A stretch of 5,560 nucleotides of DNA from Planctomycetota bacterium (GCA_024278285.1 JAJRTM010000333.1:1-5560), one strand, 5' to 3'. Shown: positions 1 through 5,480, numbered from the stretch's first letter. The notes: generated by a model from the letters alone, not told the origin. Numbers and translations: made by a program.

Positions 1-411
1 AACCCTACTGGGCTATGGCAATGACCAGATGCTCGCATAGAAGAATGGGCCCCCTCGTCTCGAAAATCAGTTCTGATAAGAAAAGAAGAAAAAAATGTAA
101 TTCTAACTTGACAAACAAAAGGCTTTCATAGAAGCCACCCACCGAACGCATTGGCGCGAAACAAAAGTCGGTGCCCTCTATTGGATAAAAAGCGACAAAC
201 ATGCCGTAGCCCCTGCCCCTGTAGTCCCTGCGAAGTATTTAGACCCGCCAGGGGTGCTACAGATGGTGACAGAGATCAAAGCGAAAAAGTGAGCAGGATC
301 CTCACCGCTGAAAGAAACAGATGACTAAATGAGGTGAATGGCATAACATCTTGCAGAGACGCAACCTGTACCCTATCCCGTTGTACTGTAAAGAGTTAAG
401 CAACACGCTGC
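1..411. other. Region without an intact gene at the left edge
   Basis: No convincing complete gene is seen on either strand. The only protein-like stretch is the start-less plus-strand reading frame at 107-292, listed separately. A 65-codon open frame on the minus strand (5-202) has no recognisable domain, no clear ribosome binding site and a composition typical of chance frames. Positions 80-120 are very A-rich. From 293 to 411 I see no gene, RNA or repeat. Confidence 0.55.
107..292 (+). pseudogene. Remnant of a coding region, possibly the C-terminal part of a transposase-like protein
   Basis: Read in the frame ending at the TGA at 290-292, this stretch gives about 61 residues of protein-like sequence, with segments such as THWRETKVGALYW and YLDPPGVLQMVTEIK. 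There is no usable start: the frame is closed by TAA at 104-106, and further stops lie upstream at 98-100, 74-79 and 38-40. The Trp-Arg-Glu-x-Lys-Val-Gly stretch followed about 25 residues later by a Leu-Asp-Pro-Pro segment reminds me of a conserved stretch in planctomycete ISKra4-type transposases, but this is from memory and unverified. If right, this is a decayed internal fragment, since such transposases continue well beyond this point. It could instead be a chance open frame. No terminal inverted repeats or target duplications are visible, so element boundaries cannot be given. Confidence 0.3.
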
Positions 412-462
412 AAAAAAACCCGACTTTTTCGGTATGAGATTACTGAAAAAAGCCGGGCTTTG
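412..462 (-). terminator. Rho-independent terminator of the groES-groEL operon
   Basis: Read on the minus strand, an arm rich in GCCCGGCTTTTTTC (from about 460 to 443) pairs with GAAAAAGTCGGGTT (from about 430 to 417) across a loop of about ten bases. The stem is roughly 15 bp with one mismatch and small bulges, and runs directly into seven T residues (complement of A412-418). It lies 33 nt beyond the groEL stop codon. The plus-strand side has no T run, so it acts on leftward transcription. Confidence 0.85.
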
Positions 463-494
463 AGATTGACTGTGATCAAATTTAATCGCTTCGA

Positions 495-2102
495 TTAGTA
501 GAGATCGCCATCGCCTCCACCGTGATCATCAGCAGGTGCTTCTGCGATTAAGGCATCGCTTGTTAGAAGCAGTGTTGCAACGCTGGAAGCATTTTGAAGT
601 GCTGTGCGTGTTACTTTCACAGGATCGATCACGCCAGCTTTGACGAGGTCTTCGTATTTTTCGTTAGCTGCGTTGTAGCCAACGTTGCCTTCTTTTTCGA
701 CAACTTTTTCACAGATGACGCTGCCATCCAGGCCGGCATTGTCTGCGATTTGTGTCAAAGGAGCACGGCAAGCACGCAGGATAATATTGTAGCCCACTTT
801 TTCGTCGTGATTCAATTTCTTCGGACTGACTGAGGAGGCACATCGAAGTAACGCAACTCCGCCACCAGGAAGAATTCCTTCTTCGACGGCTGCGCGTGTT
901 GCATGCAACGCATCTTCAACACGTGCTTTGCGTTCTTTCATTTCGCTTTCAGTGGCTGCTCCGACATTTACCTGAGCCACACCACCAGAAAGTTTGGCAA
1001 CTCGTTCTTCCAGTTTTTCACGATCATAATCGCTGGATGAATTTTCCAATTCGCGGCGAATCTGATCAATCCGAGCTTTGAGATCAGCCGTTTTGCCAGC
1101 CCCTTCGATGATCGTTGTATCGTCTTTGCCAATGACAATTTTCTTGGCACGTCCTAAGTCGGAAAGCTGAATGTTTTCCAGTTTGATGCCCAGGTCTTCG
1201 AAGATAGCCTGACCACCAACCATGATCGCAATATCTTGCAGCATCGCTTTGCGGCGATCACCATATCCAGGAGCTTTCACAGCAGCGATATTGAACGTTC
1301 CTCGCAGCTTATTGATAACCAAGGTCGCGAGCGCTTCCCCTTCGACATCTTCAGAAATAATCAGCAGTGGTTTCCCAGAACTGACAACTTTTTCCAGCAC
1401 AGGAACCAAGTCCTTAATGTTGGAGATTTTCTTTTCGTGGATCAGAATGTAAGCATCTTCGAAAACACATTCCATCGTCTGTGGATCGCTGACGAAGTAC
1501 GGTGAGAGATAGCCACGGTCAAACTGCATTCCTTCAACAACTTCGAAAGTTGTTTCCAGGCTCTGCCCTTCTTCGACAGTAATCACGCCATCTTTACCGA
1601 CTTGATCCATCGCATCTGCAATGATGCCGCCAATTTCGCTGTCGCCGTTGGAGGCTACTGTTCCCACTTGAGCAATCGCTTTTTTTGTTTTGCAAGCGAT
1701 AGACATTTCGTGCAGTTTATCAGTGATATCGCTGACTGCTCTTTCCATGCCGTTTTTCATGTCGAGCGGGCTCACACCAGCCACGACAGATTTCAATCCT
1801 TCGTTGAAGATTGCTTCAGCCATGATTGTTGCGGTTGTTGTTCCATCACCTGCAACATCAGATGTCTTGCTGGCAACTTCACGAACCATGCGAGCACCAA
1901 TGTCTTCGAACTTATCGCTCAGTTCGATTTCCTTGGCGACTGTGACGCCGTCTTTGGTGACCGTTGGGGAACCAAAACTTTTTTCAATAATGACATTTCG
2001 ACCGCGTGGTCCCAATGTCACTCTTACCGCACGAGCCAGTTTACTGACACCGCGTCGCATCGCTTCTTGGGCTTCCTGTTCGAAAGCAATTATCTTTGCC
2101 AT
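495..2102 (-). CDS. groEL: Chaperonin GroEL (Cpn60, 60 kDa subunit)
   Basis: Cytosolic group I chaperonin: 14 subunits form a double ring that encloses unfolded proteins and, with GroES as lid, folds them in an ATP-driven cycle. The product is 535 residues, near the usual 540-550. Nucleotide-site residues are present: Asp51, the GDGTTT motif at 85-90 (Asp86), and the hydrolytic Asp397. The apical domain keeps Tyr198, Tyr202, Phe203, Leu236, Leu258, Val262 and Ile263, matching substrate and GroES contacts of the E. coli protein. The signature [12 protein letters not shown] is at 404-415. The ATG at 2100-2102 (MAKIIAF) is preferred over an in-frame TTG at 2118-2120 because the Shine-Dalgarno GAGGAG overlaps that TTG and is well placed for the ATG. 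The C-terminus is unusual: it ends [11 protein letters not shown] and lacks the Gly-Gly-Met repeat. It is the second gene of the groES-groEL operon, 142 nt after groES, followed by a terminator. Many planctomycetes carry several groEL copies, so this may be one of a set. Confidence 0.98.
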   Translation of the reverse strand: MAKIIAFEQEAQEAMRRGVSKLARAVRVTLGPRGRNVIIEKSFGSPTVTKDGVTVAKEIELSDKFEDIGARMVREVASKTSDVAGDGTTTATIMAEAIFNEGLKSVVAGVSPLDMKNGMERAVSDITDKLHEMSIACKTKKAIAQVGTVASNGDSEIGGIIADAMDQVGKDGVITVEEGQSLETTFEVVEGMQFDRGYLSPYFVSDPQTMECVFEDAYILIHEKKISNIKDLVPVLEKVVSSGKPLLIISEDVEGEALATLVINKLRGTFNIAAVKAPGYGDRRKAMLQDIAIMVGGQAIFEDLGIKLENIQLSDLGRAKKIVIGKDDTTIIEGAGKTADLKARIDQIRRELENSSSDYDREKLEERVAKLSGGVAQVNVGAATESEMKERKARVEDALHATRAAVEEGILPGGGVALLRCASSVSPKKLNHDEKVGYNIILRACRAPLTQIADNAGLDGSVICEKVVEKEGNVGYNAANEKYEDLVKAGVIDPVKVTRTALQNASSVATLLLTSDALIAEAPADDHGGGDGDLY

Positions 2103-2112
2103 CTCTGTTCGT

Positions 2113-2118
2113 CTCCTC
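2113..2118 (-). promoter_or_regulatory. Ribosome binding site of groEL
   Basis: GAGGAG on the minus strand, ten bases before the ATG at 2102. It overlaps the alternative in-frame TTG (2118-2120), which argues against that upstream start. Confidence 0.8.
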
Positions 2119-2151
2119 AACGTCTGTTTTACGTTATGATATTGTATTTTG

Positions 2152-2172
2152 GTAGAACCCGCTGTGCGGACT
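2152..2172 (+). repeat. REP-like unit, degenerate copy in plus orientation
   Basis: A 21-base unit: GTAG, then a 7-base arm AACCCGC, a TGT loop and a second arm GCGGACT. Only the inner four pairs of the stem are intact. It differs from the minus-strand unit at 2201-2221 at only a few bases of the 5' arm and at the final base. The GTAG head before a small palindrome is the layout of REP elements mobilised by RAYT (TnpA-REP) transposases. Confidence 0.6.
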
Positions 2173-2200
2173 ACTGATCGTACTGAAACACATCAAATTT

Positions 2201-2221
2201 GGTCCGCACAGCGGACCCTAC
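2201..2221 (-). repeat. REP-like unit, intact copy in minus orientation
   Basis: On the minus strand: GTAG followed by a perfect 7-bp stem GGTCCGC / GCGGACC around a TGT loop, 21 bases in all. It has the same architecture as the unit at 4178-4198, with a different stem sequence. It lies just after the groES stop. Confidence 0.7.
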
Positions 2222-2244
2222 ATTCCTATGAAACACAATCGACA

Positions 2245-2547
2245 TTAGTAGGTTGCCAGAATGTCACTTTCTCGCAGCAGCAAGAATTCATCATCGCCAA
2301 GCTTAATTTCATCTCCGCCATAAGCACTGAAAAGAACGCGATCCCCTTCTTTGACAGTCAAAGGGATTTTCGTGCCATCGCTTTTGACATGACCATCGCC
2401 AATCGCAATCACTTCTCCGCGCTGAGGTTTATCCTGTGCTGAGTCAGGAAGAACGATCCCACCGCTGGTGGTTGTTTCCGCTTCCTGACGTCTCACGACT
2501 ACTTTATCCCCTAAAGGAACGATCTTTACAGCCGTACTCGCCGCCAT
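2245..2547 (-). CDS. groES: Co-chaperonin GroES (Cpn10)
   Basis: GroES forms a seven-subunit dome that caps GroEL and closes the folding chamber. The product is exactly 100 residues, within the usual 95-104. The N-terminus has the conserved PLGDKVVVRR strand (11-20). The mobile loop that docks on GroEL runs about 22-37 and contains GGIVLP (29-34). RGEVIAIGDG (43-52) and the GDRVLFSAYGGDEIKLGDDEFLLL block (68-91) complete the family core. The open frame extends further upstream, but the start is placed at the ATG 2545-2547 (MAASTAVKIV) because an AGGAG Shine-Dalgarno lies seven bases before it and homology begins there. It is the first gene of the operon with groEL. No CIRCE operator is visible upstream; a sigma-54-like promoter and several palindromes lie in the 323-nt leader region. 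Confidence 0.97.
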   Translation of the reverse strand: MAASTAVKIVPLGDKVVVRRQEAETTTSGGIVLPDSAQDKPQRGEVIAIGDGHVKSDGTKIPLTVKEGDRVLFSAYGGDEIKLGDDEFLLLRESDILATY

Positions 2548-2583
2548 TGAATTACTCCTGACAATTTGAATCAAACAGTATGA

Positions 2584-2600
2584 AAAGTCTGCCAGACTTT
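2584..2600. repeat. Perfect palindrome in the groES leader
   Basis: AAAGTCT and AGACTTT, a 7-bp perfect inverted repeat around a 3-base loop (GCC on the plus strand). It lies 36 nt upstream of the groES start, so it would be a hairpin in the 5' UTR or a protein binding site. It has the 7-3-7 geometry of the REP-like units but no GTAG head or TGT loop. Confidence 0.5.
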
Positions 2601-2703
2601 GGACACAACCAACAGTCCCCACGGGACTCCATTTTGGCAGACCTGAACTCTACACTCACCGCCCTGCCGATCTTAACCCGACTAAAACGGAACTTCCTCT
2701 TTG

Positions 2704-2722
2704 ACAGTTGTAAGGCAACTGT
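2704..2722. repeat. Perfect palindrome overlapping the candidate groES promoter
   Basis: ACAGTTG and CAACTGT, a 7-bp perfect inverted repeat with a 5-base spacer TAAGG. One arm overlaps the -12 part of the sigma-54-like motif at 2714-2730. It may be an operator, a repeat remnant, or coincidence. Confidence 0.45.
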
Positions 2723-2730
2723 TATGCCAA
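2714..2730 (-). promoter_or_regulatory. Candidate sigma-54 promoter for groES-groEL
   Basis: On the minus strand the sequence TTGGCATAACAGTTGCC has GG and GC separated by exactly ten bases, as required for -24/-12 sigma-54 promoters (consensus TGGCAC-N5-TTGC; here TGGCAT-N5-TTGC). Transcription would begin around 2703 and leave a leader of about 155 nt before groES. No activator site was identified. A chance match in an AT-moderate region is possible. Confidence 0.35.
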
Positions 2731-2828
2731 ACAGAAAAAAGTTGGGAAACACTATAAATATAGAACCATTGCACCATGCTGGAGTTGAACCCCCTGCCGC
2801 TTCAACAGGAAAGAGGTGGTATCGAAAC

Positions 2829-2851
2829 CTGGCAGCCTGCCAGTATGGCAG
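2829..2851. repeat. Overlapping palindromes downstream of the RF-like gene
   Basis: CTGGCAG, one base, CTGCCAG, then TATGGCAG: the middle arm can pair with either neighbour, as CTGCCA/TGGCAG with a GTA loop, or with the left arm. It lies 20-42 nt past the stop codon of the RF-like gene on the minus strand. It could help end that transcript, but only GTTTCG follows, not a T run, so an intrinsic terminator is not supported. Confidence 0.4.
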
Positions 2852-2870
2852 CAATCAGTCGTTCCAAGAA

Positions 2871-3389
2871 TCAGGAAAGTCGGGTTAAACCTGCCTGTTG
2901 TCGCTGCTGATTCAACAGGCTCAACGCCCGAGGTTCTTTTTTCAGGAATTTGATAAGTTGCGAACCCGATAACTGCAAAACTCCGGCTGTTTTCTTGTGA
3001 TCCCATTGCGAAATTGCCAGGCAGTCGAGCGCATCTGCCAGCATGGCTGGAAAATCGAAATGAGCCGAATTGACTGAAATCTTTCCGTTTTTGCACCGTT
3101 TTTTCCACAATTCTGATTTTTCCAACTGTTCGATAAACAGAGGCAAATCAATTTCGGTGCGATGATTGACCGCTAATTCCAGCCGAAGCCGAAAAAGAGC
3201 CTGCTTCAAATTATCCGCCTGTGAACGTCGTTCGCTTGCCTGTGCAGATAAACCGGTCGGCTTGTGAGTCAGCCGAATTGCAGTTTCTACCTTATTACGG
3301 TGCTGACCACCCGGACCACTCCGCCTTTGCCGAATCGTTTCACAATCCGCCAAAAGTTTTGAATCAGCCTGAAAACAAGGGTGCAACAC
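2871..3389 (-). CDS. Release-factor-like peptidyl-tRNA hydrolase (RF-1 domain, GGQ)
   Basis: The N-terminal half is a class I release factor catalytic domain: GPGGQHRNKVETAIRL (25-40) carries the GGQ motif (27-29) that enters the ribosomal peptidyl transferase centre and triggers release of the nascent chain, followed by the conserved SERRSQADN segment (52-60). At 172 residues it lacks the codon-recognition and N-terminal domains of RF1/RF2, so it should act without reading a stop codon, as ArfB and C12orf65 do in rescue of stalled ribosomes. Unlike ArfB it has no short Lys/Arg tail; instead residues about 115-172 form a helical region with an HTH-like stretch (TAGVLQLSGSQLIKFL, 134-149). The start is GTG at 3387-3389, with AAGGA just upstream; a TTG one codon later is equally possible. 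It follows the LOG gene by 13 nt and is probably co-transcribed with it. Family is firm, exact role inferred. Confidence 0.85.
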   Translation of the reverse strand: MLHPCFQADSKLLADCETIRQRRSGPGGQHRNKVETAIRLTHKPTGLSAQASERRSQADNLKQALFRLRLELAVNHRTEIDLPLFIEQLEKSELWKKRCKNGKISVNSAHFDFPAMLADALDCLAISQWDHKKTAGVLQLSGSQLIKFLKKEPRALSLLNQQRQQAGLTRLS

Positions 3390-3402
3390 TCTCTTCCTTT
3401 CA

Positions 3403-4005
3403 TCAGATCGAGTTCAAATCGGACCATCTCGGTAATTCGGGCATTTTTTTACTGCGAAGTAATTTGAGCAATTCCTCCGCCGATTCCGCTGCTTCCAGTA
3501 AATCTCGATGTTCTTGCTTCACGAAGCCAAGTTCAATCGCGTGATTGATCAAATAGAGTACGGGATCGTAAAAACCTGCGACGTTCAGCAGGCCAATCGG
3601 TTTTTGATGCACGCCTAACTGTGCCCAAGTGATCACTTCAAACAATTCTTCAAATGTTCCCAAGCCGCCCGGCAGTGCAATAAAAGCATCTGCCAATTCA
3701 GCCATTTTCGCCTTGCGGGAGTGCATATCCTCCGTGACGACCGTCTCTGTTAAGCCGGTATGCAGCAGTTCTTTGGTCGCCAAAAACTGCGGAATAACGC
3801 CGATCACTTTTCCACCGGAATCGAGAACAGCATCTGCAATTTCCCCCATCAAGCCGACACTGCCGCCGCCGTAAACTAATCCCATCTGGTTTTCAACAAG
3901 AAGCTCCCCCAACTGCCTGGCTTGCTCAGCATACTGCGGTTCACTCCCGACCTGCGATCCTGCAAAGACGCAGAGATACCGCCATGAATTCGGTTTTTCA
4001 GTCAT
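3403..4005 (-). CDS. LOG family protein (nucleoside 5'-monophosphate phosphoribohydrolase, TIGR00730 type)
   Basis: LOG enzymes are cytosolic Rossmann-fold proteins that split the N-glycosidic bond of cytokinin riboside 5'-monophosphates, or AMP in many bacterial members, giving free base and ribose 5-phosphate. The 200-residue product has the glycine-rich GGGSVGLMG (46-54), the MHSRK motif (94-98, catalytic Arg97) and the PGGLGTFEE signature (112-120, catalytic Glu120). The length suits the short dimeric LOG type. It was often misannotated as lysine decarboxylase; the motifs argue against that. The start is ATG 4003-4005, with AAAGGAAA about six bases upstream. It is the first gene of a probable two-gene unit with the RF-like gene and diverges from larC. 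Substrate preference cannot be read from the sequence, so a cytokinin role in this organism is unproven. Confidence 0.93.
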   Translation of the reverse strand: MTEKPNSWRYLCVFAGSQVGSEPQYAEQARQLGELLVENQMGLVYGGGSVGLMGEIADAVLDSGGKVIGVIPQFLATKELLHTGLTETVVTEDMHSRKAKMAELADAFIALPGGLGTFEELFEVITWAQLGVHQKPIGLLNVAGFYDPVLYLINHAIELGFVKQEHRDLLEAAESAEELLKLLRSKKMPELPRWSDLNSI

Positions 4006-4009
4006 CCGC

Positions 4010-4017
4010 TTTCCTTT
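4010..4017 (-). promoter_or_regulatory. Ribosome binding site of the LOG gene
   Basis: AAAGGAAA on the minus strand, with its AGGA core about six bases before the ATG at 4005. It supports that start. Confidence 0.7.
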
Positions 4018-4038
4018 GTCTATCTATTGTAGTGACCG

Positions 4039-4149
4039 CTCAATTGAGTCCATCATACTTAGTAATCATAGCAGGCAGTCAATCAGAACCATAATCTTAA
4101 CTGGAAGTATAAAACTGGTCTTTGGTGAATTGCGATTTCCAACTAAAAT
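4039..4149. promoter_or_regulatory. Divergent intergenic region with weak promoter candidates
   Basis: The 209 nt between the LOG gene and larC must hold both promoters. For larC (+), TTGGTG at 4122-4127 and TAAAAT at 4144-4149 are 16 bases apart. For the LOG gene (-), TTGACT at 4082-4077 and TATGAT at 4057-4052 are 19 bases apart, which is longer than ideal. A perfect 10-bp palindrome CTCAATTGAG lies at 4039-4048, downstream of the LOG candidate. These are consensus-eye matches only; planctomycete promoters are often poorly conserved. Confidence 0.25.
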
Positions 4150-4177
4150 ACTGATCATCTCTCCCAAACTTCATTTT

Positions 4178-4198
4178 GTCAGGCACAGCCTGACCTAC
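4178..4198 (-). repeat. REP-like unit upstream of larC
   Basis: On the minus strand: GTAG, then a perfect 7-bp stem GTCAGGC / GCCTGAC around a TGT loop, 21 bases. The layout, head and loop match the unit at 2201-2221, while the stem sequence differs on both sides so as to keep pairing. It ends 16 nt before the larC start codon and so would be a hairpin in the larC leader. Confidence 0.7.
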
Positions 4199-4214
4199 AG
4201 GATGTTCTCTCTGA

Positions 4215-5480
4215 ATGAAAATAGCGTATCTGGAATGTAGCACCGGCATCAGTGGCGATATGACTCTCGGTGCGTTGATCGATGCCGGGGTCAGCCAGCA
4301 GGTAATCGAAGCGGGAATTGATTCCCTGAAACTCGAAGGGGTGCGGCTGCGCGTTGAAAAGGTGATCAAGGGAGGATTTTCTGCAACCGCGGTCACGGTC
4401 GAACATCCGCCACAACACGCCCATCGGCATTTGAGTGACATTCGAAAAATTCTGGAGCGTTCAGATCAACTGACTGACGCCCAGCACGATATCGCCATGC
4501 AGATCTTCCAGGCGATCGCGTTGGCAGAAGCAGCGGTGCATGGTTCGAGTATCGAAAAAGTCCACTTTCATGAAGTCGGCGCGATTGATTCGATTGTAGA
4601 TATTGTCGCCGCTGCGATTGGGTTTGATTTGCTTGGTGTTGATCCAATTCATTGCAGCCCAATCCCGACAGGTTACGGTTTAATCCACATCGATCACGGC
4701 ATCTGCCCTGTTCCTGCACCAGGGACGGCAGAACTTCTTAAAGGAATCCCACTTCAGGATGTACCGGTAGAAGCTGAGTTGACGACACCGACCGGAGCTG
4801 CCATCGTAAAAACAATGGTCGATTGTTTTGGGCGATTACCTGCCATGCAGATCGAGCAAATCGGTTACGGAGCAGGGACCAAAACATTCCCGCAGAGAGC
4901 CAACCTGCTTCGCTTATTTGTCGGAACCAAAACGATACAGCCACAGCACGAAACGGTTTCGTTGTTGGAAACGAATCTGGATGATACAACCGCAGAAACA
5001 ATCGGCTTCACACGAGAATTGCTCGAACAATCTGGCGCGTTGGATATTTATACCACGCCAATTCAAATGAAAAAAAACAGGCCTGCCGTTCAGTTATCTG
5101 TACTGTGCAAACCGGAACAGACCGATGCGTTGCGCTCAATTTTGTTTGAACAGACAGGCACGTTAGGCATCCGAATCTCAACAATCGAGCGAACGGTGCT
5201 GGCTCGAAACATCGTTTCTGTCGATACTGTCTATGGAAGTATCACAGGAAAACTGAGCCAGCCAACCGGAAAAGAGCCGTGGTTCCAACCAGAATTCGAA
5301 GACTGCGCCCGCATCGCCAAACAGCAACAACTCCCGTTAAGAGAAATCTACCGCACCGCCCAGGCAGCTTATATTCATACCTCTCAAGATCAAAAAGCAA
5401 GCACGCAGAGTCCCAGTCCAATTCCACAAAGTTCACACCATGACCATGACCACGACCACGACCACGACCATAATTCCTAA
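4215..5480 (+). CDS. larC: LarC, nickel insertion protein for the nickel-pincer nucleotide cofactor
   Basis: LarC is the CTP-dependent cyclometallase that inserts nickel into pyridinium-3,5-bisthiocarboxylate mononucleotide, the last step in making the cofactor of lactate racemase LarA and relatives. The 421-residue product opens with the family's Met-Lys-Ile-Ala-Tyr start and GISGDMTLGALIDAG (11-25), then has the His-rich HPPQHAHRHLSDI (64-76), VHFHEVGAIDSIVDI (116-130), LTTPTGAAI (189-197), ETNLDDTTAE (252-261), QMKKNRP (284-290), TGTLGIR (314-320) and REIYRTAQAA (376-385). It is one uninterrupted frame, unlike the split larC1/larC2 of Lactobacillus plantarum. The C-terminus is a His-Asp repeat (408-419), a likely nickel-binding tail. 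The ATG at 4215 matches the family N-terminus, yet no strong Shine-Dalgarno is seen (AGGA only about 12 nt upstream). larA, larB and larE are not in the window. Confidence 0.95.
   Translation: MKIAYLECSTGISGDMTLGALIDAGVSQQVIEAGIDSLKLEGVRLRVEKVIKGGFSATAVTVEHPPQHAHRHLSDIRKILERSDQLTDAQHDIAMQIFQAIALAEAAVHGSSIEKVHFHEVGAIDSIVDIVAAAIGFDLLGVDPIHCSPIPTGYGLIHIDHGICPVPAPGTAELLKGIPLQDVPVEAELTTPTGAAIVKTMVDCFGRLPAMQIEQIGYGAGTKTFPQRANLLRLFVGTKTIQPQHETVSLLETNLDDTTAETIGFTRELLEQSGALDIYTTPIQMKKNRPAVQLSVLCKPEQTDALRSILFEQTGTLGIRISTIERTVLARNIVSVDTVYGSITGKLSQPTGKEPWFQPEFEDCARIAKQQQLPLREIYRTAQAAYIHTSQDQKASTQSPSPIPQSSHHDHDHDHDHDHNS
5072..5078 (+). other. In-frame slippery heptamer A AAA AAC within larC
   Basis: Codons Met285-Lys286-Lys287-Asn288 are ATG AAA AAA AAC, giving a run of eight A (5070-5077) and a canonical -1 slippery heptamer in the correct phase. 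A -1 shift would read 23 further codons and stop at TGA 5147-5149, giving about 311 residues without the C-terminal domain. No strong stimulatory hairpin is evident just downstream. The motif is also explained by the conserved Lys-Lys of the family. Confidence 0.4.
5439..5471 (+). repeat. Hexanucleotide microsatellite encoding the His-Asp tail of LarC
   Basis: Five CAYGAC units in tandem (two CATGAC, three CACGAC) followed by CAT encode alternating His-Asp at residues 409-419. Such a repeat can change length by slippage without leaving the frame. Confidence 0.8.

Larger units (their letters stand above)
2152..2221 (-). other. Inverted REP pair forming a 20-bp hairpin in groES-groEL mRNA
   Basis: Bases 2202-2221 and 2152-2171 are inverted copies with a 30-base loop. 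In the minus-strand (sense) transcript they pair over 20 positions without interruption: 17 Watson-Crick pairs plus three G-U wobbles. In plus-strand RNA the same three positions would be A-C or C-A mismatches. No U run follows, so it is not an intrinsic terminator. It sits about 50 nt upstream of the groEL start and about 24 nt after the groES stop. By analogy with BIMEs it could stabilise the upstream message, act as an RNase site, or set the groES to groEL ratio; none of this is shown by the sequence. Confidence 0.65.
2548..2870. other. groES upstream region, palindrome-rich, no gene
   Basis: This 323-nt gap between the RF-like gene and groES has overlapping open frames of about 100 codons on both strands, but they resemble no protein I know and are probably chance. 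It holds the groES ribosome binding site (AGGAG, 2555-2559), perfect palindromes at 2584-2600, 2704-2722 and 2829-2851, a 6-bp inverted repeat GTTGAA / TTCAAC (2784-2789, 2801-2806), and a sigma-54-like promoter on the minus strand at 2714-2730. No tRNA could be folded here. Confidence 0.6.

Noticed and set aside
5..202. Minus-strand 65-codon open frame
   Set aside because: No domain, no convincing ribosome binding site, and the opposite strand carries a more protein-like frame.
340..358. Second sigma-54-like string on the plus strand (TGGCATAACATCTTGCA)
   Set aside because: GG and GC are 11 bases apart, one more than the strict 10, and no gene follows on that strand.
1602..2177. Long plus-strand open frames opposite groEL (up to 191 codons)
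   Set aside because: They are antisense shadows of a clearly conserved gene, with Cys/Phe/His-rich composition and no family resemblance.
2152..2221. Intrinsic terminator between groES and groEL
   Set aside because: The hairpin is strong but is followed by CAAAATAC in the sense RNA, not a U run.
2760..2810. Possible tRNA on the minus strand (GGGGGTTCAACTCC resembles a T arm)
   Set aside because: The arm does not form a 5-bp stem, and no acceptor or anticodon stem could be assembled around it.
2548..2870. CIRCE or HAIR heat-shock operator upstream of groES
   Set aside because: Neither TTAGCACTC-N9-GAGTGCTAA nor CTTGAGT-N7-ACTCAAG, nor a recognisable degenerate form, was found here or in the groES-groEL gap.
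2552..2888. Overlapping 100-codon open frames on both strands upstream of groES
   Set aside because: No recognisable domain, they run through groES leader signals and palindromes, and neither has a convincing ribosome binding site.
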